Source: an uncultured Blautia sp.
Lineage (GTDB): Bacteria; Bacillota; Clostridia; Lachnospirales; Lachnospiraceae
Direction: 5' to 3'
Length of the DNA: 32,286 bases
Assembly: GCA_938028845.1 (NCBI GenBank)
Contig: CALIZJ010000234.1
Span: 1 to 32,286, forward strand
Position numbers and translations under genes: made by a program. Positions 1 to 8,635 of this stretch are shown here, one piece after another (position 1 is the stretch's first letter; every line of letters starts with the position of its first letter). The notes beneath the pieces are model-generated. The model saw only the letters and a list, made by a program, of their open reading frames with translations, was not told the DNA's origin and did not search any database.

Positions 1-1745
1 ACGACCAGTCTTCCACCGGCTCTACGCTTTTTATCGAGCCTATGGCTATCGTTAAGCTTAACAATGACATCCGCGAGCTGGAACTGAAAGAACAAAAAGA
101 AATCGAAGTCATCCTGGCCGGCTTAAGCGAACAGATTGCCCTGGATGGAGAATCTATCTCCCTGGACTTTACGCTTATGGTCGAGCTGGATTTTATTTTC
201 GCAAGGGCCTCCCTGGCTATGGAAATGAATGCCAGCGAGCCTGTTTTTAATGAGGAAGGGCGCATTAAACTAAAAAAAGCGCGGCATCCCCTGATCGACA
301 AGAAAAAAGTCGTCCCCATTGACATCCGTCTGGGAGAGGATTTTGATCTGCTCATTGTCACCGGACCGAATACGGGAGGTAAAACCGTGTCTCTTAAGAC
401 TGTGGGACTTCTCACCTTAATGGGGCAGTCCGGACTTCACATTCCTGCCTTTGACCGGTCGGAACTTGCCGTATTTGAGGAAGTATATGCGGACATCGGG
501 GACGAGCAGAGCATCGAACAGTCCTTAAGTACCTTTTCCTCTCATATGACAAACATCGTATCCTTCTTACAAAAAGCAGATGCCCGTTCTCTGGTCCTGT
601 TTGACGAACTTGGGGCAGGAACAGACCCCACGGAAGGCGCTGCACTTGCCATCTCCATTCTCTCTTTCCTTCATGAACAGGGAGTGCGGACCATGGCAAC
701 CACCCACTACAGCGAGCTTAAAGTATACGCCCTCTCTACTCCCGGTGTAGAAAACGCTTCCTGTGAATTTAACGTGGAAACCCTGCGGCCTACATACCGT
801 CTTCTTATCGGCGTCCCGGGAAAGAGCAACGCTTTTGCCATTTCCTCTAAGCTCGGCCTTCCCGACCATATCATCGAAAGGGCAAAGGAACAGATCAATG
901 AACAGGACGAATCCTTTGAAGACGTGCTCACCTCACTGGAGAACAGCCGCATCACCATTGAAAACGAACAGCAGGAAGTCCGTCAGTATAAAGAAGAAAT
1001 CCAGAAACTGAAAAAAGAACTGGAGCATAAGCAGGAAAAACTGGACGCCCAGAAAGACCGCATCCTTCGCCAGGCAAATGAAGACGCCCATAAGATCCTG
1101 GAGGAAGCGAAAGACTATGCAGACCAGACCATGAAACTCTTCCACAAATTCCAAAAGGATCATGTGGATACTGCCGCAGTGGAAAGAGAACGGCAGAACC
1201 TGCGCAAGCGTATGTCCGACACAGAAAAGCACCTCACTATGAAAACGGATACGAAAAAGCCGAAGAAAGAGCTTACTGCCAAAGACCTGCGCCTTGGGGA
1301 AACGGTCCGTGTGCTGAGCATGAATCTGAAAGGCACCGTAAGCAGCCGCCCGGATTCCAAGGGATATTTATTCGTACAAATGGGGATCATCCGCTCCAAG
1401 GTTCATATTTCCGATCTGGAGCTTGTGGATGAACCGGTGATCACCGCTCCGTCCCTGCAGCGCACCGGCGCTGGAAAAATCCGTATGTCCAAATCCTCCA
1501 GCATCTCCCAGGAGATCAACCTCCTTGGAAAGACTGTGGACGAAGCCATTGCGGAGCTGGATAAATACCTGGACGACGCAAGCCTGGCACATTTAAAAAG
1601 CGTGCGGATCGTCCACGGAAAAGGTACCGGAGCCCTTAGAAAAGGCATACATAATTATCTGCGGCGCCAGAAACATGTATCCAGCTTCCGTCTGGGAGAA
1701 TTCGGCGAAGGCGATGCAGGTGTTACCATCGCAGACCTTAAATAA
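1..1745 (+). CDS. mutS2: Endonuclease MutS2 (5'-truncated by window edge)
   Basis: C-terminal about 580 residues of MutS2, a MutS-family ATPase with a C-terminal Smr domain. In other Firmicutes it suppresses recombination or acts on collided ribosomes. The frame is open from base 3, before the first in-window ATG at 42, and encodes the typical DQSSTGSTLFIEP segment, so the gene starts outside the window. Walker A GPNTGGKT is at 363-386 and Walker B with LFDELGAGTDPTEG at about 598-640. A long charged coiled coil covers roughly 900-1230, and the Smr domain fills the last 80 residues with HGKGTGALR near 1615-1640. The Smr entry motif, usually LDLRG, reads INLLG at 1515-1529. The response regulator gene follows after 35 bases with no clear promoter between, so read-through is likely. 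Family identity is certain; nuclease activity is not. Confidence 0.96.
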   Translation, partial: DQSSTGSTLFIEPMAIVKLNNDIRELELKEQKEIEVILAGLSEQIALDGESISLDFTLMVELDFIFARASLAMEMNASEPVFNEEGRIKLKKARHPLIDKKKVVPIDIRLGEDFDLLIVTGPNTGGKTVSLKTVGLLTLMGQSGLHIPAFDRSELAVFEEVYADIGDEQSIEQSLSTFSSHMTNIVSFLQKADARSLVLFDELGAGTDPTEGAALAISILSFLHEQGVRTMATTHYSELKVYALSTPGVENASCEFNVETLRPTYRLLIGVPGKSNAFAISSKLGLPDHIIERAKEQINEQDESFEDVLTSLENSRITIENEQQEVRQYKEEIQKLKKELEHKQEKLDAQKDRILRQANEDAHKILEEAKDYADQTMKLFHKFQKDHVDTAAVERERQNLRKRMSDTEKHLTMKTDTKKPKKELTAKDLRLGETVRVLSMNLKGTVSSRPDSKGYLFVQMGIIRSKVHISDLELVDEPVITAPSLQRTGAGKIRMSKSSSISQEINLLGKTVDEAIAELDKYLDDASLAHLKSVRIVHGKGTGALRKGIHNYLRRQKHVSSFRLGEFGEGDAGVTIADLK

Positions 1746-1780
1746 TACAGAAAATACTCATCAGAAAGCGGGGGATTTTT

Positions 1781-2482
1781 ATGGTTAATAAACAGAAAAT
1801 CTTAATTGTAGACGACGATAATAACATTGCAGAGCTGATCGCCCTGTACCTGACAAAGGAATGTTTTGAGACAAAGATCGTAAACGACGGAGAGCAGGCA
1901 CTGCGGGAGTTTAATCTTTTTCATCCCAACCTGATCCTTTTGGATCTAATGCTTCCGGGCATTGACGGCTATCAGGTATGCAGGGAGATCCGCCACATTT
2001 CCGATGTTCCCATTATCATGCTTTCTGCCAAAGGCGAGACCTTTGACAAAGTCCTTGGGCTGGAACTGGGAGCGGACGACTACATGATCAAACCCTTTGA
2101 TTCTAAAGAGCTTGTGGCAAGAGTGCGGGCGGTTCTCCGCCGTTTCCACACCAAACAGCCTGTGGCCGCCTCCAATGAAAAATCCGTCAGCTATCCTGAC
2201 CTTACCATAAATCTTACGAACTACTCAGTCACCTATATGGGAAGGCAGGTGGACATGCCTCCCAAAGAACTGGAGCTTTTATATTTCCTTGCCTCCTCTC
2301 CCAACCAGGTATTCACCAGGGAACAGCTTCTGGATCATATCTGGGGCTATGAGTATATAGGAGACACCCGTACCGTAGACGTACATATCAAAAGACTGAG
2401 AGAAAAGATCAAGGACCATCCCCGCTGGTCCATATCCACAGTATGGGGGATCGGCTATAAATTCGAGGTGAAAAACGAATGA
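1781..2482 (+). CDS. OmpR/PhoB-family response regulator
   Basis: DNA-binding response regulator of 233 aa. The receiver domain (residues 5-118) has the acidic pair D11/D12, phosphoacceptor D55 in LLDLMLPG, S82 and K104 in IKPF, so all key residues are present. A C-terminal winged helix (about 130-230) carries the TREQLLDHIWGYEYIGDTRTVDVHIKRLREK-type recognition region of the OmpR/PhoB group. The start is preceded by a purine-rich GCGGGGG ribosome site. The stop overlaps the kinase start by 4 bases (ATGA), so the two are translationally coupled partners. Target genes cannot be read from the sequence; resemblance to PhoP/VanR-like regulators is general only. Confidence 0.93.
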   Translation: MVNKQKILIVDDDNNIAELIALYLTKECFETKIVNDGEQALREFNLFHPNLILLDLMLPGIDGYQVCREIRHISDVPIIMLSAKGETFDKVLGLELGADDYMIKPFDSKELVARVRAVLRRFHTKQPVAASNEKSVSYPDLTINLTNYSVTYMGRQVDMPPKELELLYFLASSPNQVFTREQLLDHIWGYEYIGDTRTVDVHIKRLREKIKDHPRWSISTVWGIGYKFEVKNE

Positions 2483-3894
2483 ATAAGGCTCTCTATCTGA
2501 AGTTCCTTGCAGGCTATCTGCTTATTGCAGTGGTGGGCTTTTTCATAATCACTGCCGGAGGCTCCTTTTTTGTAGAAAAACATCTGGAGCGTTCTATCAG
2601 TGAGGATCTTTACCAGGAAGCCCACAGCCTCTCCGAAAGCGATCTCATAAAAAATAATATTTCTTCCTCAAATCTGGAAGGGCTTCGGGAAACCCTTTCC
2701 ATTGTTGCAAATTACGAGGGGACCATCATTTGGGTGATCAACAGTGACGGAGAGATCGTGCTGAGTACCAGAAAAGATATCTCTCCCACCGAGCCCATAC
2801 CCATCGAGGATTTCGACACTACCCAATGGGGAAGCAATTATTACCAGATTGGGGACTTTTATGGATATTTTGATGACACGCGGCTAAGCGTCATTGCGCC
2901 GATCACTTCAGAAATGACCACCCGCGGCTATGTCTCCATCCATTATCCTATCTCCAGCCTGTACAAAGAACGCAGCGGAATCCTGCTCATTATGCAGATG
3001 CTCTTTTTATGCATCTATCTCCTGACCTTCCTGCTCATTTTTATTTACAGGAGATATATCCACCGTCCCCTGGAACAGATCACAAAGGGAGCTTCAGAAT
3101 ATGCCAACGGAAATCTGTCCTACCGCATCCCCGTAACTTCAGAGGATGAAATGGGATACCTTGCCAATACGCTAAACTATATGTCTGACAAGCTTAACCG
3201 GAACGGAGAGTACCAGAGAAAATTCATCTCCAATATCTCCCATGATTTCCGTTCTCCTCTGACTTCCATCAAAGGCTATGTAAATGCCATGCTGGACGGG
3301 ACGATCCCGCCGGAAATGCAGGAAAAATATTTAAAGATCATAGATTATGAATCCAGCCGTCTGGAAAAGCTTACCAGAAGTCTTCTCACTCTCAATGAGC
3401 TGGACGTCCAGAAACGGATGATGCATATGCGCAGATTTGATATCAATGATGTTATAAAGACCACTGCCGCCACCTTTGAGGGCATCTGTACCCAGCGGAA
3501 AATCCTTTTGGAACTGATCCTCTCAGGAAGGGAGCTGTATGCCAGGGCAGATATGGAACAGATCCAGCAGGTTCTCTATAACCTTTTGGATAATGCCATT
3601 AAGTTCAGCTTTGACAATTCCTCTATTATCATAGAGACTACAGAAAAGAATGACAAAATTTTCGTCTCTGTAAAGGATCATGGCATCGGCATCCCCAAGG
3701 AAAGCATCTCCAAAATCTGGGAACGTTTCTATAAATCAGATACTTCCCGTGGAAAGGACCGGAAAGGAACCGGGCTTGGCCTTTCCATTGTAAAAGAGAT
3801 TATCCTTGCACACGGACAGAACATCAATGTGATCAGCACACCGGAAGTGGGCACAGAATTTATTTTCACGTTGGAAAAAGCAAAAGAAAAATAA
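2479..3894 (+). CDS. Membrane sensor histidine kinase, partner of the upstream regulator
   Basis: Sensor kinase of 471 aa. One membrane segment lies at residues about 9-31, then an extracellular sensing region of about 135 residues, a second membrane segment at about 168-190 (LLIMQMLFLCIYLLTFLLIF), and a HAMP linker to about 245. HisKA follows with phosphoacceptor H255 in ISHDFRSPL. The ATPase domain shows the N box (LLDNAIKF), G1 (DHGIGIP) and G2 (GTGLGLSIV). It overlaps the regulator gene by 4 bases and ends just before a bidirectional hairpin. The extracellular region has the size of a PAS-like dCache sensor, but the signal is unknown. No key residue is missing. Confidence 0.93.
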   Translation: MNKALYLKFLAGYLLIAVVGFFIITAGGSFFVEKHLERSISEDLYQEAHSLSESDLIKNNISSSNLEGLRETLSIVANYEGTIIWVINSDGEIVLSTRKDISPTEPIPIEDFDTTQWGSNYYQIGDFYGYFDDTRLSVIAPITSEMTTRGYVSIHYPISSLYKERSGILLIMQMLFLCIYLLTFLLIFIYRRYIHRPLEQITKGASEYANGNLSYRIPVTSEDEMGYLANTLNYMSDKLNRNGEYQRKFISNISHDFRSPLTSIKGYVNAMLDGTIPPEMQEKYLKIIDYESSRLEKLTRSLLTLNELDVQKRMMHMRRFDINDVIKTTAATFEGICTQRKILLELILSGRELYARADMEQIQQVLYNLLDNAIKFSFDNSSIIIETTEKNDKIFVSVKDHGIGIPKESISKIWERFYKSDTSRGKDRKGTGLGLSIVKEIILAHGQNINVISTPEVGTEFIFTLEKAKEK

Positions 3895-3932
3895 TTCTGT
3901 AAAAAAAATCGAAGCCTATCTCACAATAAAAA

Positions 3933-3974
3933 ACAGAGGGGAGAGACCAGAAATTGTCTGTTCTTCCCCTCTGT
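3933..3974. terminator. Bidirectional terminator between the kinase gene and ade
   Basis: A perfect 10-bp inverted repeat, ACAGAGGGGA and TCCCCTCTGT, encloses a 22-base loop with partial further pairing. On the minus strand it is followed by TTTTTATTGT, a good U-tract that ends the feoA-to-ade operon. On the plus strand it is followed by ATTTTA and may also end the kinase transcript. It sits in the 83-base gap between convergent genes. Confidence 0.8.
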
Positions 3975-3977
3975 ATT

Positions 3978-5705
3978 TTATTGGTCAAAAGGTGATTTTA
4001 ACATCCTGTCTTCATCCACAAGATAAATCCCCCGTGGGGTGATCCGAATCTGAGGAAGCACAGGAAGCGCCATAAAGGACAAGGTGATAAAAGGATCAAA
4101 TCCTTCCCTTATTCCCATTTCATGGGCCTTGGGGATCATACGGGACAGTTTTTCATGAACCGTCTCATACCCTTCGTCGCTTATAAGCCCCATAACAGGA
4201 AGTGCAAGGGTGTCATAGACTTTTCCGTTTTCCACCAGTGTATAGCCTCCCTGGGTACGCACAAGCTCTTTTACTGCCAGGTACATATCCCTGTCGTTGT
4301 CTCCCACTACGATGATGTTATGGGAGTCATGGGATACGCTGGAAGCGATAGCTCCTCCCAAAAGTCCGAAGCCCTTTACGATCCCTACGCCGGTTTTTCC
4401 TGTATATTTGTGGCGCTCGATCACTGCGATCTTCTGGTAAGAAGCATCCGGCACAAAAACCTTTTCCCCATTTACTTCCTTCCAGGGAACTTCCTCTTTC
4501 TTATCCAAAGTAGTAATCTGCCCTTCCATCATCTCTATGACATGGGCGGTTTTAGAAGTGCATAAAAGCTTAAATCTGTCTTCTGTAAAATTCAGGAGGT
4601 GGACTGTATTTTTAAGCTTGGGCGCACAGGGCTGGATCTCCACTTTCTCATCTTTTTGGATTTCTATACCCTTATGGTAAACTGCAAGGACATTTAAGTT
4701 TTCAAGATCATCCAGGACTACCAGATCCGCCTGACACCCTGGAGCGATCGCTCCCAGATGGGAAAGGCCGTAACATCTTGCAGCCTGTATGGTAGCCATT
4801 TTCAGCGCCTTTTCCACAGGAAGTCCTAATTGGACTGCTTTTTTAATATTGTAATTAATATGCCCATCCCTCTGGATCTCTTCTATATGCTTGTCGTCCG
4901 TACAGAAACAGAAACCGTCTGTATCTGTTCCATGTTCTACAATGCCCTTTACAATGGCTTCCAGATTTCTCGCCGCGCTGCCTTCACGGATCAGCACCTG
5001 CATTCCCCTTCTGCACTCTTCCATTGCATAATCATAATCCACACATTCATGGTCTGTGGTGATCCCGGCAAGCCTATACGCGTTTAATTGTCCGGTACCT
5101 AAAAACGGTGCATGTCCGTCACATATCTTTCCCTGAAAAAGGGACAGTTTTTCATGCATGGAAACGCTTCCTTCCACCACAGAAACCGCATCCATCACCT
5201 CTCCAAGTCCTAAAATCCTTGGATTATCCAGGTAAGCCTTCATCTTTCCCGCAGAAACAGCCGCCCCATTATCATCCACATGGGTAGAAGGAACACAGGA
5301 AGGCATCATCACGTAAACGTTCGCCGGAACCGTCTCCGTCTGTTCCAGAATATAATCGATGCCGTCCGTTCCGGATACATTTGCGGATTCATGGGGATCC
5401 ACGATGAAGGTGGTAGTCCCCCATGCAGCAGCCTGCCCTATCAGCTCCGCAGGTGTGACTAAGGTGGATTCCAGGTGAAGATGACTGTCTATAAAGCCTG
5501 GACAAAGATATTTTCCGCTAAGGTCAATCTCCTTTTCCCCTTCATAGGTTCCTGTTCCCAGGATCACACCGCCTGCTGTGGCTACATCACACTTTATAAA
5601 TTCCCCTGTATGGGAAAAAAACACGTTTGCATTTTTAAAGACAAGCTCCGCCTTTTCCAGTCCCCTTGCCATCCTTGAAAGGGTACGATATTTTTCCAGC
5701 TCCAT
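3978..5705 (-). CDS. ade: Adenine deaminase
   Basis: Amidohydrolase that deaminates adenine to hypoxanthine in purine salvage. The length (575 aa) is usual for bacterial Ade. The metal-binding HLH is at residues 75-77 (FIDSHLHLEST), the conserved DPHE at 103-106, and later CTDDKH and the C-terminal Ade domain ending in RGIYLVDEDRML are present. The frame is open from a GTG at 5711, but I chose the ATG at 5705 because AAGGAAGGAG lies 7 bases before it. It is the last gene of the feo operon, 16 bases after trmL, and ends directly before a terminator. Its place in an iron-transport operon has no obvious functional logic. Confidence 0.94.
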   Translation of the reverse strand: MELEKYRTLSRMARGLEKAELVFKNANVFFSHTGEFIKCDVATAGGVILGTGTYEGEKEIDLSGKYLCPGFIDSHLHLESTLVTPAELIGQAAAWGTTTFIVDPHESANVSGTDGIDYILEQTETVPANVYVMMPSCVPSTHVDDNGAAVSAGKMKAYLDNPRILGLGEVMDAVSVVEGSVSMHEKLSLFQGKICDGHAPFLGTGQLNAYRLAGITTDHECVDYDYAMEECRRGMQVLIREGSAARNLEAIVKGIVEHGTDTDGFCFCTDDKHIEEIQRDGHINYNIKKAVQLGLPVEKALKMATIQAARCYGLSHLGAIAPGCQADLVVLDDLENLNVLAVYHKGIEIQKDEKVEIQPCAPKLKNTVHLLNFTEDRFKLLCTSKTAHVIEMMEGQITTLDKKEEVPWKEVNGEKVFVPDASYQKIAVIERHKYTGKTGVGIVKGFGLLGGAIASSVSHDSHNIIVVGDNDRDMYLAVKELVRTQGGYTLVENGKVYDTLALPVMGLISDEGYETVHEKLSRMIPKAHEMGIREGFDPFITLSFMALPVLPQIRITPRGIYLVDEDRMLKSPFDQ

Positions 5706-5721
5706 ACACACACTCCTTCCT

Positions 5722-6222
5722 TTATTTCCACTCGTATTTTGTCAAATGTCCCTCCAGCCTCATATGATCAAAATTATGCTGGCGCAGCGCCTCATAGAGA
5801 ATAATCGCCGCAGAATTGCTTAAGTTCAGAGAGCGGATATCTCCGATCATGGGAATCCGGATACAGTTTTCCTGGTTTGCAAGAAGAATCTCTTCCGGAA
5901 TACCTGCGCTCTCCTTTCCAAACATGATAAAACAGTCCTCCTCAAAGGAAACTTCCGTGTAAGTCTGAGGCGCTTTTGTAGTGGCATAATAGATTTTTGC
6001 ACCTGGATTTTTCTTTAAAAAGTCCTCGTAATCCAGATAAGTGGTCACATCCAGATCCTTCCAGTAATCCATCCCAGCACGTTTGATGGATTTTTCATTC
6101 AGGAAAAAGCCAAGGGGCTCGATCAAGTGAAGCCGTGTCCCCGTAGCCACGCAGGTCCTTCCTATATTTCCTGTGTTTGCCGGAATTTCCGGCTCATGAA
6201 GCACTATATTCAGTCTTGCCAT
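5722..6222 (-). CDS. trmL: tRNA (cytidine(34)-2'-O)-methyltransferase TrmL-like
   Basis: SPOUT-fold methyltransferase of 166 aa, expected to methylate the ribose of wobble C34/U34 in leucine tRNAs using S-adenosylmethionine. The N-terminal LHEPEIPANTGNIGRTC, the central FGKESAGIPEEIL and the C-terminal IPMIGDIRSLNLSNSAAI form the trefoil-knot cofactor site and are all intact. An upstream in-frame ATG at 6243 exists, but the ATG at 6222 has AAGGAGG placed 5 bases before it and gives the typical MARLNIVLHEPEIP start. It follows the AIRS-like gene after 17 bases and precedes ade. Confidence 0.92.
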   Translation of the reverse strand: MARLNIVLHEPEIPANTGNIGRTCVATGTRLHLIEPLGFFLNEKSIKRAGMDYWKDLDVTTYLDYEDFLKKNPGAKIYYATTKAPQTYTEVSFEEDCFIMFGKESAGIPEEILLANQENCIRIPMIGDIRSLNLSNSAAIILYEALRQHNFDHMRLEGHLTKYEWK

Positions 6223-6239
6223 GCTGACCTCCTTATCTG

Positions 6240-6848
6240 TCACTTAAAAATCTTTTTTATCTCATCTTCTCTGGGCCTGTCCAGATAGCGGACATTTTCC
6301 CCGCTGAACAAAAGACGGTCGTTCCCCTTATTCGTCTGTCCGATCACGGCTGCCGGGATTCCTCTGCGAAGATATTCCTCCGCCAGTCCCTGTCCGCCTG
6401 AAATTCCTATTAAAAGCGCGCCTTTTGATGCCAGTCTGTAGGGGTCGATTTCGTATTTTTCTGTAATCTCTATCGTCTCCTGACGGACTGGAATCTTCCG
6501 TAAATCCGCCCCAAGCCCTACCTGGGACGCCTCCGCCATTTTCCAAAGGGCGCTTAAAACGCCCCCTTCTCCCATGGCGTAAAGTGCGCTTGCTCCGTAT
6601 TCCTCTGCCAAAGCCCATGCCTGGCTCTTTTTGGGTTCCCTTCCTACGCCGTATTTTTTCTGCAGCATGAGGGCTTCATACAGAAAGCCCTCAGAAAAAA
6701 AACTGCTCAGAAAATCAAACTCTTTTTTTACGATCTGTTCCGTTCCTTCCAGGGCAATGGCACCTGCCACCAAAAGTTCATCCCCCGGAATAAGACGGCC
6801 CGTAATCTCCGCCTGCAATGCTTCCATTGCTTCTTTTCCCAGTCTCAT
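6240..6848 (-). CDS. AIR synthase-related (HypE/PurM-like C-terminal domain) protein
   Basis: A 202 aa protein resembling the C-terminal AIRS_C half of the PurM/HypE/SelD/ThiL superfamily. Visible features are the YAMGEGGVLSALWKMAEASQVG segment (the usual GAGGLAGAL-type region), the IPVRQETIEITEKYEIDPYRLASKGALLI stretch that matches the 'cgidPyrllssGall' region of HypE, and a final Gly-rich GISGG. The N-terminal ATP-binding half seems to be replaced by a short segment, so it is about 60% of HypE length and may not bind nucleotide like full-length members. No hydrogenase genes are nearby. It lies in the feo operon between the 34 aa peptide and trmL. The function is not known to me. Confidence 0.8.
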   Translation of the reverse strand: MRLGKEAMEALQAEITGRLIPGDELLVAGAIALEGTEQIVKKEFDFLSSFFSEGFLYEALMLQKKYGVGREPKKSQAWALAEEYGASALYAMGEGGVLSALWKMAEASQVGLGADLRKIPVRQETIEITEKYEIDPYRLASKGALLIGISGGQGLAEEYLRRGIPAAVIGQTNKGNDRLLFSGENVRYLDRPREDEIKKIFK

Positions 6849-6865
6849 GCCTATTACTTCCTATG

Positions 6866-6970
6866 CTACAGCAAAAATGACAATGCTGTCGGTATGACCA
6901 TGGCAAGGACAAGGATAATCGCGATCACTGCTGTAATGACTTTTCTTTTCTTTGGATCAAACATTCCCAT
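6866..6970 (-). CDS. Small single-pass membrane peptide (34 aa)
   Basis: A short reading frame in the gap between the radical SAM and AIRS-like genes. It begins MGMFDPKKRKVI, followed by a hydrophobic stretch of about 20 residues (TAVIAIILVLAMVIPTALSF), the pattern of a small membrane protein with a positively charged cytoplasmic N-terminus. AGAGGTG is spaced 8 bases before the ATG at 6970; a second ATG lies at 6964. The frame overlaps the last codons of the radical SAM gene, indicating coupled translation. It ends at a TAG 17 bases before the AIRS-like start. The function is unknown. A chance ORF is possible, but the ribosome site, the overlap and the charge-then-hydrophobic design argue for a gene. 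Confidence 0.72.
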   Translation of the reverse strand: MGMFDPKKRKVITAVIAIILVLAMVIPTALSFLL

Positions 6971-8615
6971 TTAAATTCACCTCTTCTGTTTCTGCATTAT
7001 TGGTAAGCGGGTCACGCCTGGTATAGTCGAATAAAACTGCCCGTCCATCCCGGAACACTTCGATATGGGCTGTCTTAGGAATCTTCTTTGCACGTCTGAA
7101 AGTCCATATCTCCTTTTCATACTCCTTCTGGGAAGGCGCGAAAGAAGGACGGCTTTTTAAATTTTCCCGCAGATACAGATCATATATCATAAGCTCTTCC
7201 GTCTTATGACGGGAAATCTCCTCACACTCTGTAAGAAATTCCAAAAGAATCTCATATCTGCGCAGCCGGGAGTGGGAAACCTCCAGGTATCCCTTTCTTT
7301 CATAAAAATCCCCTAAAGCTTCATAAAACCCAAAGGCATCCGGGAAAAACTTTTCCAGGTACTTTAATGTATATTGAAACTGACCACTATTATAATACAC
7401 TTCCACCATAGTTTCCACTGTTTTCAGCTTTAAAATTTCCCCATAGGAAAGCCATCTGGTAGAGAGCACTTCATAGGGCTCAAAAGATTTATACGAAATT
7501 CCGTATTCCTCCACACACTCCATCATATGGGAGCCCTTAAGCACCTTTAAAAACCCTAACTGAAGCTGCTGGGGCCTCATTTCATATACCTCATTAAAAG
7601 AGCTGCGAAAGCTCTCGTAATCCTCATAAGGAAGGCCTGCGATAAGATCCAGATGCTGATGGATGTTTCTGAAACTATGAATCTTTTCTACTGTCTTTTT
7701 CAGTTTGCCGATATCCATTTTACGCCGGATTGCCTGCAGGGTCTTTGGATTCGTGGACTGGACGCCGATTTCAAGCTGTATCAGGCCCGGCCGCATAGTT
7801 TTCATAAGTTCCAGTTCTTCTTCAGTCAAGAGGTCTCCGGAAATTTCAAAATGAAAATTGGTCACTCCATTGTCATGCTCTTTAATATACTTCCAGATTT
7901 CCATCCCATGGCTGTGCCTGCAGTTAAAGGTACGATCCACGAACTTCACCTGGGGCACCTTCTGGTCTATAAAAAACTGCAGTTCCTTTTTTACAAGTTC
8001 CATTGGCCGAAAGCGCAGGGATTTATCCACAGAAGAAAGACAATAACTGCAGGAAAAAGGACAGCCGCGGCTGCTCTCATAATACAGGATCTTATTTGCA
8101 AAAGCCCCCAGATCCCCATAGGCAAAAGGCAGCTTTCCAAGATCTATGGGCTCTCTTTTTCCATTGGAACAGATTTCTTCCCCTTCCCTGTACACGATTC
8201 CCTTAATATTTGAAAGACTTCCTTTTCCCTCCAGGTAATAACCGGCAAGATCCAGGAAGGTCTCCTCCCCTTCCCCAAGCATTACGCCTTTTACCCATGG
8301 ATTTTCTTTTAGGAAATTTTCCCCGTTAAAAGAAACTTCCGGGCCGCCCACCCAGAGGGTAACGCCCGGAAGGATCTTCGGCAATTCACCCAGCAGTTCC
8401 TTTACAAAGGAAATATTCCAGATATAGCAGGAAAAGCAGATCACCTGCGCACCGCTTTTGTATAAATCCCGCAGAATGTCATCCTTTGCCTGATTAATGG
8501 TATATTCTTTTATATGTAACTGCTCACTGTATTTTCCTGCATATGCTTTTAATTGATACACAGCTAAGTTTGAGTGAATATATTTGGCATTGCATGCCGC
8601 CAGTAAAATCTTCAT
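6957..8615 (-). CDS. B12-binding-domain radical SAM protein (DUF4080 type)
   Basis: 552 aa. The N-terminal 130 residues form a B12-binding-like Rossmann domain (MKILLAACNAKYIHSNLAVY, CFSCYIWN, VGGPEVSF). The radical SAM core has the CxxxCxxC cluster motif with C185, C189 and C192 in SRGCPFSCSYCLSS, so a 4Fe-4S cluster and SAM cleavage are expected. The C-terminal third matches the DUF4080 pattern of related Clostridia proteins. The substrate is unknown. AAAAGGAGAATTAA precedes the ATG. It starts 20 bases after feoB and lies in the same operon, so expression may follow iron supply, which fits an Fe-S enzyme. Methyltransferase or methylthiotransferase roles are possible but not shown. Confidence 0.88.
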   Translation of the reverse strand: MKILLAACNAKYIHSNLAVYQLKAYAGKYSEQLHIKEYTINQAKDDILRDLYKSGAQVICFSCYIWNISFVKELLGELPKILPGVTLWVGGPEVSFNGENFLKENPWVKGVMLGEGEETFLDLAGYYLEGKGSLSNIKGIVYREGEEICSNGKREPIDLGKLPFAYGDLGAFANKILYYESSRGCPFSCSYCLSSVDKSLRFRPMELVKKELQFFIDQKVPQVKFVDRTFNCRHSHGMEIWKYIKEHDNGVTNFHFEISGDLLTEEELELMKTMRPGLIQLEIGVQSTNPKTLQAIRRKMDIGKLKKTVEKIHSFRNIHQHLDLIAGLPYEDYESFRSSFNEVYEMRPQQLQLGFLKVLKGSHMMECVEEYGISYKSFEPYEVLSTRWLSYGEILKLKTVETMVEVYYNSGQFQYTLKYLEKFFPDAFGFYEALGDFYERKGYLEVSHSRLRRYEILLEFLTECEEISRHKTEELMIYDLYLRENLKSRPSFAPSQKEYEKEIWTFRRAKKIPKTAHIEVFRDGRAVLFDYTRRDPLTNNAETEEVNLNGNV

Positions 8616-8635
8616 TTAATTCTCCTTTTCTTTTA

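Noticed and set aside
7653..8213. A 186-residue open frame on the plus strand
   Set aside because: It lies antisense within the radical SAM gene, has no ribosome site or recognisable domain, and the minus-strand frame has clear motifs.
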